From Symsagittifera roscoffensis (lineage: Eukaryota > Xenacoelomorpha > Acoela > Convolutidae), in assembly GCF_963678635.1 (NCBI RefSeq), contig NC_087064.1, positions 52,654,684 to 52,718,683 of the forward strand: a stretch of DNA of 64,000 bases, written 5' to 3'. The position numbers and the translations under genes were made by a program. Positions 34,401 to 44,859 of this stretch are shown here, one piece after another (positions within the stretch are counted from its first letter, which is position 1; each line of letters opens with the position of its first letter). The notes under the pieces are model-generated. The model was not told where the DNA came from. It was given only the letters and a program-made list of their open reading frames with translations, and made no database searches.

Positions 34401-37400
34401 TGCGACCTACTTCTTGTTTTTAACATTAAAACGAAGCTTATGATTACAATAGTAAAAAAAATTAAACCGTACTGGTATTTAAAAAGTTGGAAAAAATAAG
34501 TTAAGCTTAAAATTAGTGTAGTATCTGTACATTTTGAAAAAAATTCAACATATGGACACAAAACAAGAGGTGTTTCTAATATGCAATACTTGTTACAAAA
34601 AAGATCGTAAGAGATCCCGGCTCTTTTCCAGTTCCCCCCTTTCAAATTCAATTTTGAAAATCTTTTTTACGTTGTCACAATTATGAACGTTGTCATAATG
34701 CAATGAAATTTGGGGTGGTGAACAAATCGACAACTGTGAACAGATTTGTTTTTCATACTTTACAGCGTAACATCACACATAAAGTCGTAATAACACGTAA
34801 AACAAACATAAAATTCGGTATTTTGAACGGGGGGAAGTGGAAAAGAGCCGAGATCCCGAGTCTGATCCATGAGTATCTCTTTAGGTATCACCTGTCAATC
34901 GTATCTGCCTAACATACTAGCCATGGTGTCCCACTCTCCCAACCCAGTGGAGAAGGAGGGCAAAATAGTGGTGCAGAAGTACCTGGAGAAGTGTCAACTC
35001 ATCTACGACACCAAGTTCGACATCCGACAGTGGTTCCTCGTCACAGAATGGAACCCCCTGACAGTCTGGTTCTACAAGGAGTGCTATATAAGACTGTGCT
35101 CACAGCTTTACTCTTTAGACAATTTAGACAGGTCAGTTTTTTTAGTTTTTGTTGAACCTCTGTTCTAAATAAACATCATATTTCACTGAGCGAATTTCAG
35201 TTTTAAAAAATGATAATCGAAACAGTATGCAAACAGTTCCAAATTTCCACGTGGAAAACAAACGCGATCGCCGAAAATTCTAGAGAAATTTACATTTTTA
35301 TATTTGTTTTGTTTTTTGCACTACCAAGAATTGTTCCCGTGAGAAAACTATTTGTGATTTTTCAGTGGTGCTCATCTATCGAACAACTCCATCCAAGCTT
35401 ACTTCAAAAACGACAAGAACAGATCTGAAAAGCTGCCAGAGGAAAACATGATGTCGTCGGGACAGTATGCCAAGTACCTGAGGTCACTTTCTATTCCTTT
35501 GGTTTATATCACGAAATTTGTAATTTCTGAAATCTCTTTTCAAAAAGCTGATTCATTAGCTCACAAAAATTAGATTCTTTCACGGAGAAAAATAAGTTAT
35601 TCATGCACAAAAAGCTTTTGACGGGGTTGGTTTATGGACAACTTATCAACCATTTATTTAGCAACGACGAGTATATTGTACCAATTTTATCACAAAAGGG
35701 TTTTAATTGTGTTTTGGGAGAGCTCGAAAAATCATTTTGGTCGACCTAAAAAAGGTAGGAAAACCTCCATACTTTTGAACACCCCTCCCCCCTCGACCGG
35801 GAGAATCTTGGATTCGCACTTCATTTTGACTCAAGTAGCGTTTCAGCGAGCAAGGACATGGTGATGTCTACTATGAGAAGATGTACCCCCGGATGAAGGA
35901 TATCATCTCATGGACTATGCAATGCTGTCAAGAGAGCATGGACACAAACAAGGTGGGTAGCACATCTCCAAGTTATCTCGCTATGTTCACACTTTGCACA
36001 CTTATGTTTAGACTGTGTACATTTTGAACTAGGTTGCGACTATGACTTTTCGATCCAAACAAAGATCGATTCAAACTTAACAAGTCTGAACAAAAAACCA
36101 CGACCTCGACCCGGGATGCAACGACAACAAAAATCCTCTCAACACTTCTCCGCATATTTTTTTTGTAGGCTTACGAGTAAGGAAGCACCTCGAAGTAGAA
36201 AAATATAGCCATCTTACAACACATACAATACATGGACGATAGACCTAAGAACCAAAAAGAAGGGCTCAACACATTCCAAAAACTTTGAGCAACGACCTTT
36301 TTGAGCAAACTGATTGTGCGAGCAACGGAAGAACTCTATAAAACCTTCATTTCAGATTTAGACAAAATTTTTAGCGCCGCAGGCGAATTTTTGAAAAACG
36401 GGTCAAACTGTCGATTTTGGGCACTTTTTGGAAAGTTTTGGCCAAAAGATTGCCGTTTTTTGGCGCGCGCTCCCCTTAAAATTTAGTATATATTGGCTCC
36501 CTTGATAAAAAAAACTATTTGCAACTTTTAGGTTGTTTTTCTGCGCTTGACAATGTTTCCACATAGTCTTAAGTAACTAGTAGGGAAAATATTTAAGTGT
36601 TTTTACAGGGCTGCTACGAGCTGTATGGGGCTGACTTTGTGGTGGGTGCTGATCTGAGTGTGTGGCTGATAGAGATCAACTCCAGTCCCGCCCTCTCACC
36701 TTCTACTGAGATCACGAGGAGGATGTGCGCCCAGGTGCTGGAGGACACAGTCAAAGTGGTGATTGACAAAAGGGAGAACAAATTGGCAGATACAGGGAGA
36801 TTCGAGCTGGCCATTAAGCAGGTGAGTAAACTGGCCCTTCTTATTTTTCCCCATTCGTAAACGATACAAAAGAAGGCCTTACTAAAAAGTCAGTTTTCTG
36901 GGGCACAATCCAAAAAAACTTTCTATTTAGCTTAAAGCTTAAAACAAAATTGATATAGACAGAGAAGAGAGTACAGAAAAAAAACTGAGCAAAGGTTTGA
37001 CAAAAGCAAAGGAGATAAGCGTAGATACATTACAAAAAAAAACAACCTCAGAATCATTTTTTTTCTCAAGTTTAAACCGTTTTTGTACGTGACGTGATGA
37101 ACTACACAAAAACTTCTAACCTAAATAAAATAAAATCAACAATGGTTTTTGACAATATTTGAATGTAATGTCAAAACAAACAGCAGCTTTAATTTTTTTG
37201 CTGATTTTTATAGAAAACATTTTATTGTCACGGACCTGCTGTTCGAAATTGCAACTTCCAAAAGTTTTAACTTCGAAATATAAATTTCTTATTGAAACGT
37301 ATTCGCTCATTTATTTTTCTAAATTAAACAAAAAATCCAAACCACCTTAATCGATACTAAAAAAAATTCAACGATTTTAATGTCGGTTGCTTATGACTGA

Positions 37401-40400
37401 AAGAGCTTCAATATTCGCTTTCACAAACATGTAAGTCAAAATGACCACTTGGTTGAATCTACATGCTGCTAAAAATGAAATTATCATAAAAAATTATAAA
37501 TCAACAACTACAATTTTAGTTTTTTGTATATTTTCTCAGCTTTCCGTTTAACTTGCTCCAATTATTACAACAATTACTTGTTACAGGTTTCTTTATCCAC
37601 TTTGGTTGTAGAAGCCTACTTTGTTTTATCTAATTTGTGCCTTCGTTTAAGTTTACATATACTCTTTTTATAGATAAATTGCCTACAAATTTTCATTTTT
37701 CTAAATATTTTTTGCCACATTGAACATTCTAGTCAAGCTATGTTGGGTAATGAATAGTTCGGCTGGTAAAACTTTAAAGTTTAAAAGTAGATAACATTCA
37801 TGATCATACTTCCTGCGGAGATACCACGCACTCTGGTTTCCCAGCTAATTGTTTCGACTTTCGATACGAAAGTGACGGAATATTTGTGCTCGGGGTGGGT
37901 TCTTTTTTCTTCAGACAAATTTCGACTTTTTAACTAGCCATTTTGACGGGATGTTTTTATATCATTCGAAAGATATTGTTGTCTTGAGCTTAAATTTGAA
38001 AAGATATTTCAGCAGTGATCAATTTTTGTAAAGTAATGGGCGTTTAAAGATTGCCATTTCTGCCAATTTGGGACAGTTAACGCGCGATATATTTCGCGCT
38101 ATTAACGCGTAAGCGGAGATTTAATCCGCCTTAGAAATCGTTCCAAATTGGTTGAAAGAAGCTTATTTGACATAATTGATTTGTTCATGTCAGGACAAAA
38201 AATACCACAAAAAAAGCTCCATGACAAAATATACCGTACCAAAAGATCCCTTGTACAAAATCGCCCATACCATAGGATCCCATGCCAATTTAAAAAGATT
38301 CCATGAATTATGAATAAAAATCATGATCATAGTGTCAGCAGAAATAAATCTAGAGTAATGATATCTCAATTAGGTTCGCGCTATTAAAGAACAACGCAAA
38401 TGTTAGATAACTTAATTTAAACTGGGCTCATTTTTGGGATTAACATAGTGCCAGCATGCGTTTAAAGATTGCCATTTCTGCCAATTTGGGACAGTTAACG
38501 CGCGATATATTTTGCGCTATTAACGCGTAAGCTGAGAGTTAATCCGTCTTAGAAATCGTTCCAAATTGGTTGAAAGAAGCTTATTTGCCTTAAGTAATTT
38601 GATACAAGGAGCGAAATCTATCCTTTTGTACTTTATATGGCGTGTGGGGGGATGTTTTTTATTTAAAAAATTTAAATTTTTGAAAAATAAATTTTTTCAT
38701 TTTGTTTTATTTCATTTAACTTTTTTTATGCTATACTGCTCCATAAACCTTAAAAGGCAGTCGGAACATTCAGGGCTTCGCCCTGATACGGGCCGTCTTG
38801 TTTGTCTTTTTATTTTAATCTGCTAATTTTGTCTGAGATATTTCATAAATATTTTCACAAATTGGCCCATAATTTTGTCTTGCTAGAAGTTTATGTTTCA
38901 TGTGGAAACATAAAATGGTCTTTGATGAAAGGCAGTTCTTGATGGTCTTAAATGATGTATCACTAGACTTGTATTGATAATTATTTGTAGTACCTGATTT
39001 TGCGTAAACAACAATTTTTTAAAAAGAACTCGCCTGAAGACCTCTAAACTTTCAGAGGTGGGTACACAAACTATTTCACAGCAACGGCTTTTGTAACTGA
39101 AATGGAACGTTGGAGTTCTTATTGTTTCCTTGTGTCTTAAGTGAACTGTCTTATCTTATTTTTAAACACTACCCATATTGAGTGTAGCCTTGGGTTTTTA
39201 AAAAAATATTAATGAAATACCCGCACCTAAGAAGAGTGAAAATAAATCATTTATAAAGATTTTGCTTAAATTTATCAATAAAATCAATTCCCATGTTGAA
39301 ATCAGACAACCGAATGGAATAAAAAACCAAATTCTAAAACAATTGACAATTGTGATCCATTTAACATGGACTTTTTCCACTTTAATTTCAATTCGCGTCG
39401 TGCAAAACGTTGCGAGATTTTCTGTATTTATCAAAAGAGTAATGCGGAAATTTTGCAAAGCGAGTTCATGGCCTACTTGATTTATACATCGAAACTTTCT
39501 CAAATTGCAAAAGCTATCCGTTAAACTCTCACCCCCCCCCCCCCCCAACTTTTGCCCTTTGCCCCTTACAACCCCCACCCGAACGTTTGCCCCTTTGCCC
39601 CTTTCCCGCCACCCCCACTTGGCCACCTGAAACACCTGAACCACCTGAAGCATATTTTTTGTAAGAAGTACTATTGCTCAAAATTTTACAATTTGAGATA
39701 AACATTGCAATGATTGACACGTTCTATTTCATGCCTTGGAAATTCTACAACTCAAAGAGCATGACTTTCTTTTGCTTACATACAATGGTTGATCGATCAT
39801 AAGTTCCAAATTTTGGTTTTCTTTTTTATTAACTTGTTTTTAAAACAAAAACAAGGAGTTTTAAAAAGATGTCGAGTGTCTCTGATTTGGAGATCGAAAG
39901 GAACAGCATGTCATACACAGAGCTCAGATACAGTTACACATTACGTCGCCAATCCGTGTTATTTGGTTTTTGCGGAATCGGTGCCAAAAAGGCACTTCTA
40001 AGGTTGATATAGCATGAGTAATGCTATCAAACTTCGTTCTGAATTGCATCATTCCTTTTTTGCATCCCTAAAAATTGGTTTTGCGTTACTGTAAACAAAC
40101 AATTCATGTCGCATTATTGGTTTGACGTTTGAATTGTTATAGTTCAACATCACTTGTTTCGATTTTTTGCAGGATTTCATTCCTCAACCTGTGTACTGTG
40201 GCCAAAACCTACTCATAGAGGGAGCTCAAGTCAAAAAGCCTGGAACTGCAAATCATATCCCAATACAAAGGTCAGTTAGGCGCCGTCTGTTATATAGGTC
40301 AAAAATACTCACATTATATAGATACTATAATCCGGATCTAATTAACAATCCCCCCACCCCTATATCTACTCAAGAATCTCCACTCCTTTAAATAAAATAA

Positions 40401-41399
40401 AATAATACTTAACTATTTGTTATTATTATTATTAATCCCGCCAAGTCGGATTCTCTTCGGTAATTTAGCGAGCAAATTTATATACTCTATGCTGTTATCG
40501 TTAAAGCTCACGCGATTCGTACTGAATTGAAAAATAGATTTAATTTTTGGAGATTCTTAAGGAGATTGGCCTTCAAATAATAGTGCATTTTCAGATCAAC
40601 AACAGAAGGAAGCAATATGAGCCACAAGGTTCACGAAATGAACCCCAAACTTAAACCCAAAGTCAAGCTGAAGTCTAACCCTCCTCGCCAAGTTTTCACT
40701 TCGGTAAACATAGCCGAGCTTCACTCGTTCCGGTGTCCTCCCTCGCCGAATAACGATCCACTTTTCAACGAGAGTCTAGTTTACGACAGGCCAGGTAAGA
40801 AACTAACGACTAAAGCACACCAAATCTGTAGACAATTGGATCTGAAAACAAACTTTGATACTTCGGCAAACTTTTCAACTATAAGTAAAAGCAAAGACAA
40901 CGAACGAAGTAAACTCAACCCGAATGGACGATCAGTAAACGAGCGACAAGCAGACTTACGACACCTTGCGAGCTACAATTTCGACAATCCTAATTTGAGA
41001 CCTCAGTCGCGAGTAAAAGATACGAGTTTGGAACTTGAACGAAAACTGCTCAGAAGTCAGGGCCTAAATTTAGACAGTATGCATGGTCAATCTACGTCGA
41101 GAACTGTCAAAAGTTTTAATTTAATTACTGATAGAAGTACTTCGGTGCCGAGACGAAAAGCTCAAAAAAGTCAACAAAGTGGTTCCTCTGATACTGATGA
41201 GCCGAAAGTTCCGTACGGGAAGATCATAACACAACGCCAGAAAGAAGCTGTTCATAAGATATACGGATCCAAGATGACAAAAAACCAAACCGAATATACT
41301 CAAAGTATAGACTATTTAAAAACTCCTAAATTACAAGCAAGTGCAAAGCAATCTTTTTATTATTTGAATCAGAACAACCAAACAGTATTCTCTAATTAG
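25188..41399 (+). CDS. TTLL3: Tubulin glycylase, TTLL3/TTLL8 family (nine exons, 5' end missing)
   Basis: Nine exons join in phase: 25188-25478, 30726-30924, 31264-31415, 34885-35131, 35366-35482, 35847-35952, 36609-36821, 40173-40270 and 40595-41399, about 742 codons to a TAG. TTLL3/TTLL8 enzymes use ATP to add the first glycine to glutamates of tubulin tails in cilia and flagella. Family landmarks in order are [22 protein letters not shown] (ATP binding), [46 protein letters not shown] and [15 protein letters not shown] (metal-binding Glu and Asn). Then comes a basic, probably disordered tail. The exon that should precede 25188 starts mid-codon and was not found. TTLL3 and TTLL8 cannot be told apart here. 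No frameshift or stop interrupts the recognised part. Confidence 0.93.
25554..26030. other. Intron sequence, nothing recognised
   Basis: AT-rich intron with scattered CAATTAGTT / AATTGATT motifs; no exon-like stretch is supported. Confidence 0.4.
26031..27175. mobile_element. GCGGAWTCCGC inverted-repeat element, copy 2 (possibly composite)
   Basis: It starts GGCCAAACTGTGCACTGGAT at 26031 and ends near GACAGTTTGGCTCGTAATGT at 27175. Two arrays of GCGGAATCCGC-type palindromes (about 26200-26440 and 26790-27125) flank a 330-base middle section without them. The left 60 bases are the reverse complement of the right end of the element at 1482-2126, so the copies are in opposite orientations. The middle section may be a nested insertion, or two elements may lie side by side. 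Protein-like frames here (60-109 residues) are repeats of the palindrome and not genes. Confidence 0.65.
27176..27930. other. Intron sequence, nothing recognised
   Basis: No exon seen. GCGAGTAATGCGAGCGAGC at 27354-27372 resembles sequence just outside copy 1 of the GCGGAWTCCGC element (GCGTTACTCGCTGCG at 1458-1472, inverted), so that element may extend to here. Confidence 0.4.
27948..28873. mobile_element. Inverted-repeat transposon with perfect 9-base target duplication
   Basis: Perfect direct repeats CAGTTAGTC flank it at 27939-27947 and 28874-28882. The left end reads GGGTCTAGGAAATTAGACGA. The right end, reverse-complemented, reads GGGTTGGGAAATTAGACGA, and both continue through AAATTAGACGGA. 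A 50-base block with CTCACAATTGCAGTTTTAC occurs at about 28158-28208 and again at 28780-28830. No transposase is encoded. It is a longer relative of the element at 12595-12875; the 9-base duplication suggests a Mutator-like origin. Confidence 0.85.
28883..29426. other. Intron sequence, nothing recognised
   Basis: AT-rich intron DNA without exon-like or repeated structure that I can support. Confidence 0.4.
29427..30227. mobile_element. CCCGGGTTGACC inverted-repeat element, copy 1
   Basis: It begins CCCGGGTTGACC at 29429 and ends GGTAAACCCGGG at 30225. Just inside each end is AAAATG-TAATCATA or its complement. Internal blocks such as TGCATGCAAAATTTA and ATAACGTAGTCCTGGATA are shared with the second copy at 32261-33372. 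It is non-coding and lies in the first large TTLL intron. Confidence 0.75.
30228..30725. other. End of the first recognised TTLL intron
   Basis: No repeat or alternative exon is supported; it ends with acceptor TTGATCCATTTCAG. Confidence 0.4.
30726..30924 (+). CDS. TTLL3: TTLL3-like exon 2
   Basis: Acceptor CCATTTCAG, donor CCCA/GTTAGT. It encodes [20 protein letters not shown] and, near its end, [15 protein letters not shown], followed by a histidine codon split by the intron. The YY-L-H pattern before the ATP-binding segment is typical of the family. Phases agree on both sides. Confidence 0.9.
31264..31415 (+). CDS. TTLL3: TTLL3-like exon 3 (ATP-binding segment)
   Basis: Acceptor TTGCCCTCTCAG, donor AAGAG/GTGAGT. 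It encodes [20 protein letters not shown] and ends in [15 protein letters not shown], the lysine-containing ATP-grasp motif of TTLL enzymes. The last glycine codon is completed by exon 4. Confidence 0.95.
31416..32260. other. Intron sequence, nothing recognised
   Basis: First part of a 3.5 kb TTLL intron. The 110-residue frame at 31374-31706 is the overlap of exon 3 in another frame plus intron sequence. Confidence 0.5.
32261..33372. mobile_element. CCCGGGTTGACC inverted-repeat element, copy 2, with long palindromes
   Basis: It begins CCCGGGTTGACCTCCATAGA at 32263 and ends GGTCATCCCGGG at 33370. Inside are two perfect palindromes centred on CCATATATGG: about 50 bases at 32458-32507 and 40 bases at 32639-32678. 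Near the right end, the same TAGTCATACAATTT word occurs in both orientations (33220-33355). It has no ORF. Related to 29427-30227. Confidence 0.8.
33373..34884. other. Intron sequence, nothing recognised
   Basis: AT-rich intron ending in acceptor GTATCTCTTTAG. No exon, RNA gene or repeat is supported. Confidence 0.5.
34885..35131 (+). CDS. TTLL3: TTLL3-like exon 4 (catalytic core)
   Basis: Acceptor ATCTCTTTAG, donor GACAG/GTCAGT. Eighty-one codons include [20 protein letters not shown] then [20 protein letters not shown], the most conserved block of TTLL3/8 glycylases. G+C content is clearly above the surrounding introns. Confidence 0.97.
35366..35482 (+). CDS. TTLL3: TTLL3-like exon 5
   Basis: Acceptor GATTTTTCAG, donor CTGAG/GTCACT. 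It encodes [20 protein letters not shown], matching the HLCNNSIQ-type segment that follows the core in this family, then a variable polar loop ([17 protein letters not shown]). It is not seen as a long ORF because it is short; the phases fit both neighbours. Confidence 0.9.
35690..35815. repeat. Partial copy of the hAT-like dispersed repeat
   Basis: GGAGAGCTCGAAAAATCATT and TGGTCGACCTAAAAAAGG, followed by CCCCTCCCCCC and CTCGACC, match parts of the family seen complete at 41661-41978 and 62390-62910. It lies in the intron between exons 5 and 6. Confidence 0.45.
35847..35952 (+). CDS. TTLL3: TTLL3-like exon 6
   Basis: Acceptor TAGCGTTTCAG, donor AACAAG/GTGGGT, phase 0 at its end. It encodes [20 protein letters not shown] then [15 protein letters not shown], corresponding to the helical segment just before the FELYGADF block. 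It is the last exon upstream of the tandem duplication and could in principle splice to either duplicated copy of exon 7. Confidence 0.9.
36355..36500. repeat. Fragment of the hAT-like dispersed repeat at the duplication edge
   Basis: GCGCCGCAGGCGAATTTTTG, CACTTTTTGGAAAGTTTTGG and TTTTTTGGCGCGCGCTCCCC match the internal part of the family. Both terminal repeats are missing. It starts about 10 bases inside the duplicated unit, and recurs at 46894-47039. Confidence 0.7.
36609..36821 (+). CDS. TTLL3: TTLL3-like exon 7 (metal-binding motif), copy 1
   Basis: Acceptor GTGTTTTTACAG, donor AAGCAG/GTGAGT, phase 0 at both ends, 71 codons. It encodes [20 protein letters not shown] and [20 protein letters not shown], containing the Glu and Asn that hold magnesium in TTLL enzymes, then [18 protein letters not shown]. 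An identical copy lies at 47148-47360. Confidence 0.97.
36822..37849. other. Intron sequence inside the duplicated unit
   Basis: AT-rich intron 7 begins here. Small frames at 37116-37350 on both strands have no recognisable feature. Nothing else is seen. Confidence 0.5.
37850..38830. repeat. Dispersed repeat with internal 128-base direct repeats
   Basis: The start, TTTCGACTTTCGATACGAAA followed by GTGACGGAATATTTGTGCTC, recurs inverted at 43098-43256. Two direct copies of a block beginning GTTTAAAGATTGCCATTTCT lie at 38041-38169 and 38460-38587 and include ACGCGCGATATATTTCGCGC-like palindromes. The end, TACTGCTCCATAAACC to TTCGCCCTGATACGG, recurs inverted near 42955-43020. Diverged relatives are at 59440-59600 and 61860-62165. 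Confidence 0.65.
39525..39650. repeat. C-run and C-rich simple repeat
   Basis: A run of 15 C followed by units of TTTGCCCCTTTCCC / CCACCCCCACTTGGCCACC and CACCTGAA. The C-run has 14 bases in the second copy of the duplication. The 151- and 173-residue minus-strand frames crossing it differ only because of this run and are not genes. Confidence 0.7.
40173..40270 (+). CDS. TTLL3: TTLL3-like exon 8, copy 1
   Basis: Acceptor CGATTTTTTGCAG, donor CAAAG/GTCAGT. It encodes [20 protein letters not shown] and [12 protein letters not shown], matching the strand after the metal site that closes the TTL domain in TTLL3. The final arginine codon is completed by exon 9. Repeated at 50711-50808. Confidence 0.93.
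40595..41399 (+). CDS. TTLL3: TTLL3-like exon 9 (terminal, basic tail), copy 1
   Basis: Acceptor GTGCATTTTCAG, then one base plus 267 codons and TAG at 41397-41399. The tail is rich in S, N, K, R and Q ([32 protein letters not shown]), with no recognised domain, and is probably disordered. An internal ATG at 40617 is not the gene start. C-terminal tails of TTLL3/8 proteins vary, so poor conservation is expected. Confidence 0.9.
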
Positions 41400-41515
41400 A
41401 TTCTATTTTCACAGAAGGTTTTTATTAAGAATCGAGCGATATTTGTGGACCAGTTCTGCATCGTACAAAACTTGTTAAAAAATTCTCAATTTTTCAAGAA
41501 TGATAATTTTTCCCC

Positions 41516-41521
41516 AATAAA
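41516..41521 (+). other. Polyadenylation signal of the TTLL3-like gene
   Basis: AATAAA lies 117 bases after the stop codon, followed by a T/G-rich stretch (TTATTTGTTGG). It is duplicated at 52054-52059. Confidence 0.7.
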
Positions 41522-41660
41522 ATCTTATTTGTTGGAAAGTGATTTCTTCTTTATTTTCAAGTTTTAATTATTCTTCATTTTTTTTTCAATTATTTTATCA
41601 ATCTATCTCATACTTTGGAATTTTGATTTCGATTGATTTTTTTGTTTCACTAATAACAAG

Positions 41661-41978
41661 CACGGGCGGATCCAGGATTTTCTGGAGGGGGGACGGGGAG
41701 CGAAAACTTTTATTTAGGTCAATCAAATCCGAGCTCTCCCAAACCACTAAGATCCCTATTTTCGGCAAATGTTCTGCGGCCTAAACAGGCCTTTTTAGGC
41801 ACCTTTTGGAATATTTTGACCAAAAAATCGCGCTTTTTCGGCGCGCGCTCTCCCTAAAATTAGTGTAATATTGGCGCCAAAGGCGTCTTTAGAAAAACTT
41901 TAGGGTACGTCACCAAAAATGGATATCTTAAAAAAGTACAAAAAAACTCACCCCCGCCCCCTAAATCCGCCCCTGAGA
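41661..41978. mobile_element. hAT-like MITE with imperfect 8-base target duplication
   Basis: The left end CACGGGCGGATCCAGGATTT and the reverse complement of the right end CAGGGGCGGATTTAG are similar terminal inverted repeats. The CAGGGGCGGATC form is characteristic of hAT-derived small elements in animals. ATAACAAG before and AGAACAAG after match at 7 of 8 bases, as expected for hAT. The core has TTTTTCGGCGCGCGCTCTCC. Non-coding; found 3' of the TTLL gene. Its copy is at 52199-52516. Confidence 0.75.
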
Positions 41979-44462
41979 ACAAGTTTTATTTTTTATTTTT
42001 TTATCAGAATGAAAAATAGCATACTTCTCAAACTGGGTTAATTGAATCAGAAAAATCGATCTTTAGTTCTACTCAAAATTATTTGTGCCATGAGTATTAA
42101 AGCAGGTCAAGTAAGTTGTTTCTTTTTCGTAATCGAAAATAAAAACATGGAACCGAAATCAAAATTTAGTTAGAGTTCTTTTTTTTAGTTGATCAGCCAG
42201 AGGTATAACTCAGAGGGTAATTAATTAAGAATAACTGAGCTACCTTACAAGAACTCAATTTGTAAAAAATTGAAGCCTATGCGTGATTTCAGCCCACAGG
42301 TTTTTTATTGCTTAGGACCAATCACTACCGATGCACCACAACACCACGAACTGTCTGTGAGCCATATTAATGCTTGTTTCGAGGAAAATGAATTAAATTT
42401 GGTTGATATTTTTTCAAAGCTTACAAGAAAATTGTTGTCGGTATTTTTGAAGTTTGCACATCTGACATTTCTTCAAAATTTTATGGACCATAAGTTTTAA
42501 TGGTTCATCTCTTCTTCTAAAAAATTTTTTCCAGCCGTCGTTTAAAAAGTTATTCAATGGCTAGAACTGCAAATATTTTAAGCCTGCTTATGTTGACAAT
42601 AGGAATTGGTCAGAAGTTACTTTTTAACTCAGCCAAAAATCTTTACAAACAAAGCTTCTTTGCTGTAACAATCTTATCATGAAGATTTCAGGGTTAACTC
42701 TTAAAATGACATTTGTTGCTCAAAACTAAGAGTAGAATTTTATTCTATAATGTAAAAAGTAAAAAACAAATTTTTTTTTGGTTTTTAGGGCTAAAATATA
42801 CTTGGCAAATCTGCATCTCCCAAAGAAAAATATATCAGAGTTGGTGATAAGTATTTTAAAATGAGAAAAAAAAACTTTGAAAAGTAGCGGAAAAAATATT
42901 TGAGAGAAAACATGTCAAAATCAGTGAAAAATTTTTAAGTTTAAACATCAACAAGACTGCTTGTATCAGAGCGACGCTATGAATGTTCCGAATGCCTTTC
43001 AAGGTCTGTGGAGCAGTAATACATGACAAAGAAATAAATGTAATAAAATAAGATTAAATCTTTAAACCCTCATAACTTACGAAAAACAATCACAGATAAA
43101 ATACCTTTTCAAATTTAAGCTCAAGACAGCAATAGCTTTCGAATGATATTTTAAAAATTCTGTCAAAAATGGCTAGGTAAAAAATCGAAATTTGTCTGAA
43201 GAAAAAACCGAACCCGAGCACAATTATTCCGTTACTTTCGTTACGAAAGTCGGAACAACAAAACTGATTTGACCGAAATTTATCTCAAACAAGATCAACC
43301 GTACAATCTCAACCCCCCGCCTCCCCTAAGCATGACTTAACCTAGAATACTCTCCCCAATCATGTAATAATTCTGGAAAAAAAAAATCTGTATAGAATAT
43401 GTATTTCATATAAATGCGCAAATATAACTGATTTTCACATTTTTATGCGGTATTTTATTTGTATGCTCTTAATTACACAAATTAATGTCAAATTTTTTTT
43501 AGTTATGCAGTTAATTTTGAAAGAATCTAGACTACACTCAAAGTTAGTTTATGAAAAATCCATATTGTCTCCCCCCTAAATTGATTCTGGGGGAAAATTG
43601 TACGGTTGATCCATCAAACGAAAAAATATGTTGAAGCTTTTTGGGAGGTTCTTTCAGATTTTTGATTTTTTGTTTTTTATTTTTGAAGCGAGACATAGCT
43701 CAAAACTGTATGGTTTTCGACCGCCAAAATCATGAAGAAAAATTAATATCAGGAGGAGTCGTTTTTGTCATTCACGCTAGTTATAAATTAACGTCAGATT
43801 GCATCAAGAGGTACATAGTTTTGAACTTCGTTCAGTCGTAAAATCAGCTGCTTTTTACAAATTCAAAAAAACAACAATCGTACTAGTTTTTGAATGAGCA
43901 GGAAAAGTGAAGGAAGAGTCTTCACGAGAAGGGTTACTATTAAGAAAGTCTTAACAAAACCAGACACCGAAAAAAATTACATCTACAAAGATAAGGGCTC
44001 CACAAAGTTTTGATGAAAAAACTTTGGTGAACTACTATAAATTTTGTATTATCAAATATTTAACGCTACAATTTGAATTGTACGGAAATACTATGACCAA
44101 TTTAGTTTTATTCAATTTAATTTGGAGCGATTGTTCACCACGCATTAGAATTTTGCGTGTTGGAAGTACTATAATTCTAAAGAACAGGATCCAACAGCCG
44201 TTTGTCAGGCAAATGCGCTTGAAAATATGTGGAATTTTTTTGGTAACTTCAGTTTATTGCTTTTTGAGACGTTTACTTTTATACTTAAATCTCTTGAGTT
44301 AGTCTACCACCAGCAGCGCAAGATGCGCAAAACACTAACAATGACCTGCCGTGCAACAGATGCAAGTTATATTTATCTATTTGAGTTTAAGGAAATGACA
44401 GTTTTTCAAAATTTAAATTCATGAGCCAATCATTTTTTGTAATTTAATATTTTGCTTTCAAG
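41979..44462. other. Repeat-rich DNA in the duplicated unit
   Basis: No gene is supported. At 42955-43020 and 43098-43256 lie inverted parts of the repeat at 37850-38830. The short frames (66-92 residues) have no domain and biased low-complexity composition. Confidence 0.5.
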
Positions 44463-44561
44463 ATTTATTGTAACAGTCGTAAGTTTTCACCAGAGCGATG
44501 GCAGACGTATGCAAACGCTTATTCTGCTGCGCTTCAATGTGGAACTAATGAAATAGTTCAG
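44463..44561 (+). CDS. Candidate 33-codon exon, copy 1
   Basis: Acceptor TTTGCTTTCAAG and donor GTTCAG/GTCAGT bracket exactly 33 open codons (IYCNSRKFSPERWQTYANAY, then SAALQCGTNEIVQ), phase 0 at both ends. The protein-like composition stands out from its surroundings. It may belong to a plus-strand gene downstream of TTLL. No convincing partner exon was found. The second copy (55001-55099) carries an A at the last exon base. Confidence 0.4.
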
Positions 44562-44859
44562 GTCAGTTAGCGTTTTGATATTTTTTTGTTCCATTTTTTG
44601 AATAAATAGTCGGAATAATCATGCTTGGGGCGTTTTTTACAAAAACCTTTTGACAATTTTGGATGCCATTAAGAGAAATACTGTTTTCTTGAGCTCAATT
44701 GAGAAAATTTCAACTGTGATTTTTTTGTCTCGACTTTTGAAGAAAAAACCTAAAATCTTTGTTTGGGGTGCTTTTTAATTTTTTTATTAGTCTGTTATTC
44801 TAAGCAATTTTGACGGAAATTTCTTTTAGCAACTACAGGAGTCGATCTGAAATTTTTGT

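Noticed and set aside
40617-41399. 260-residue frame as a separate gene
   Set aside because: It is the terminal exon of the TTLL3-like gene, with an upstream acceptor at 40593-40594 in matching phase.
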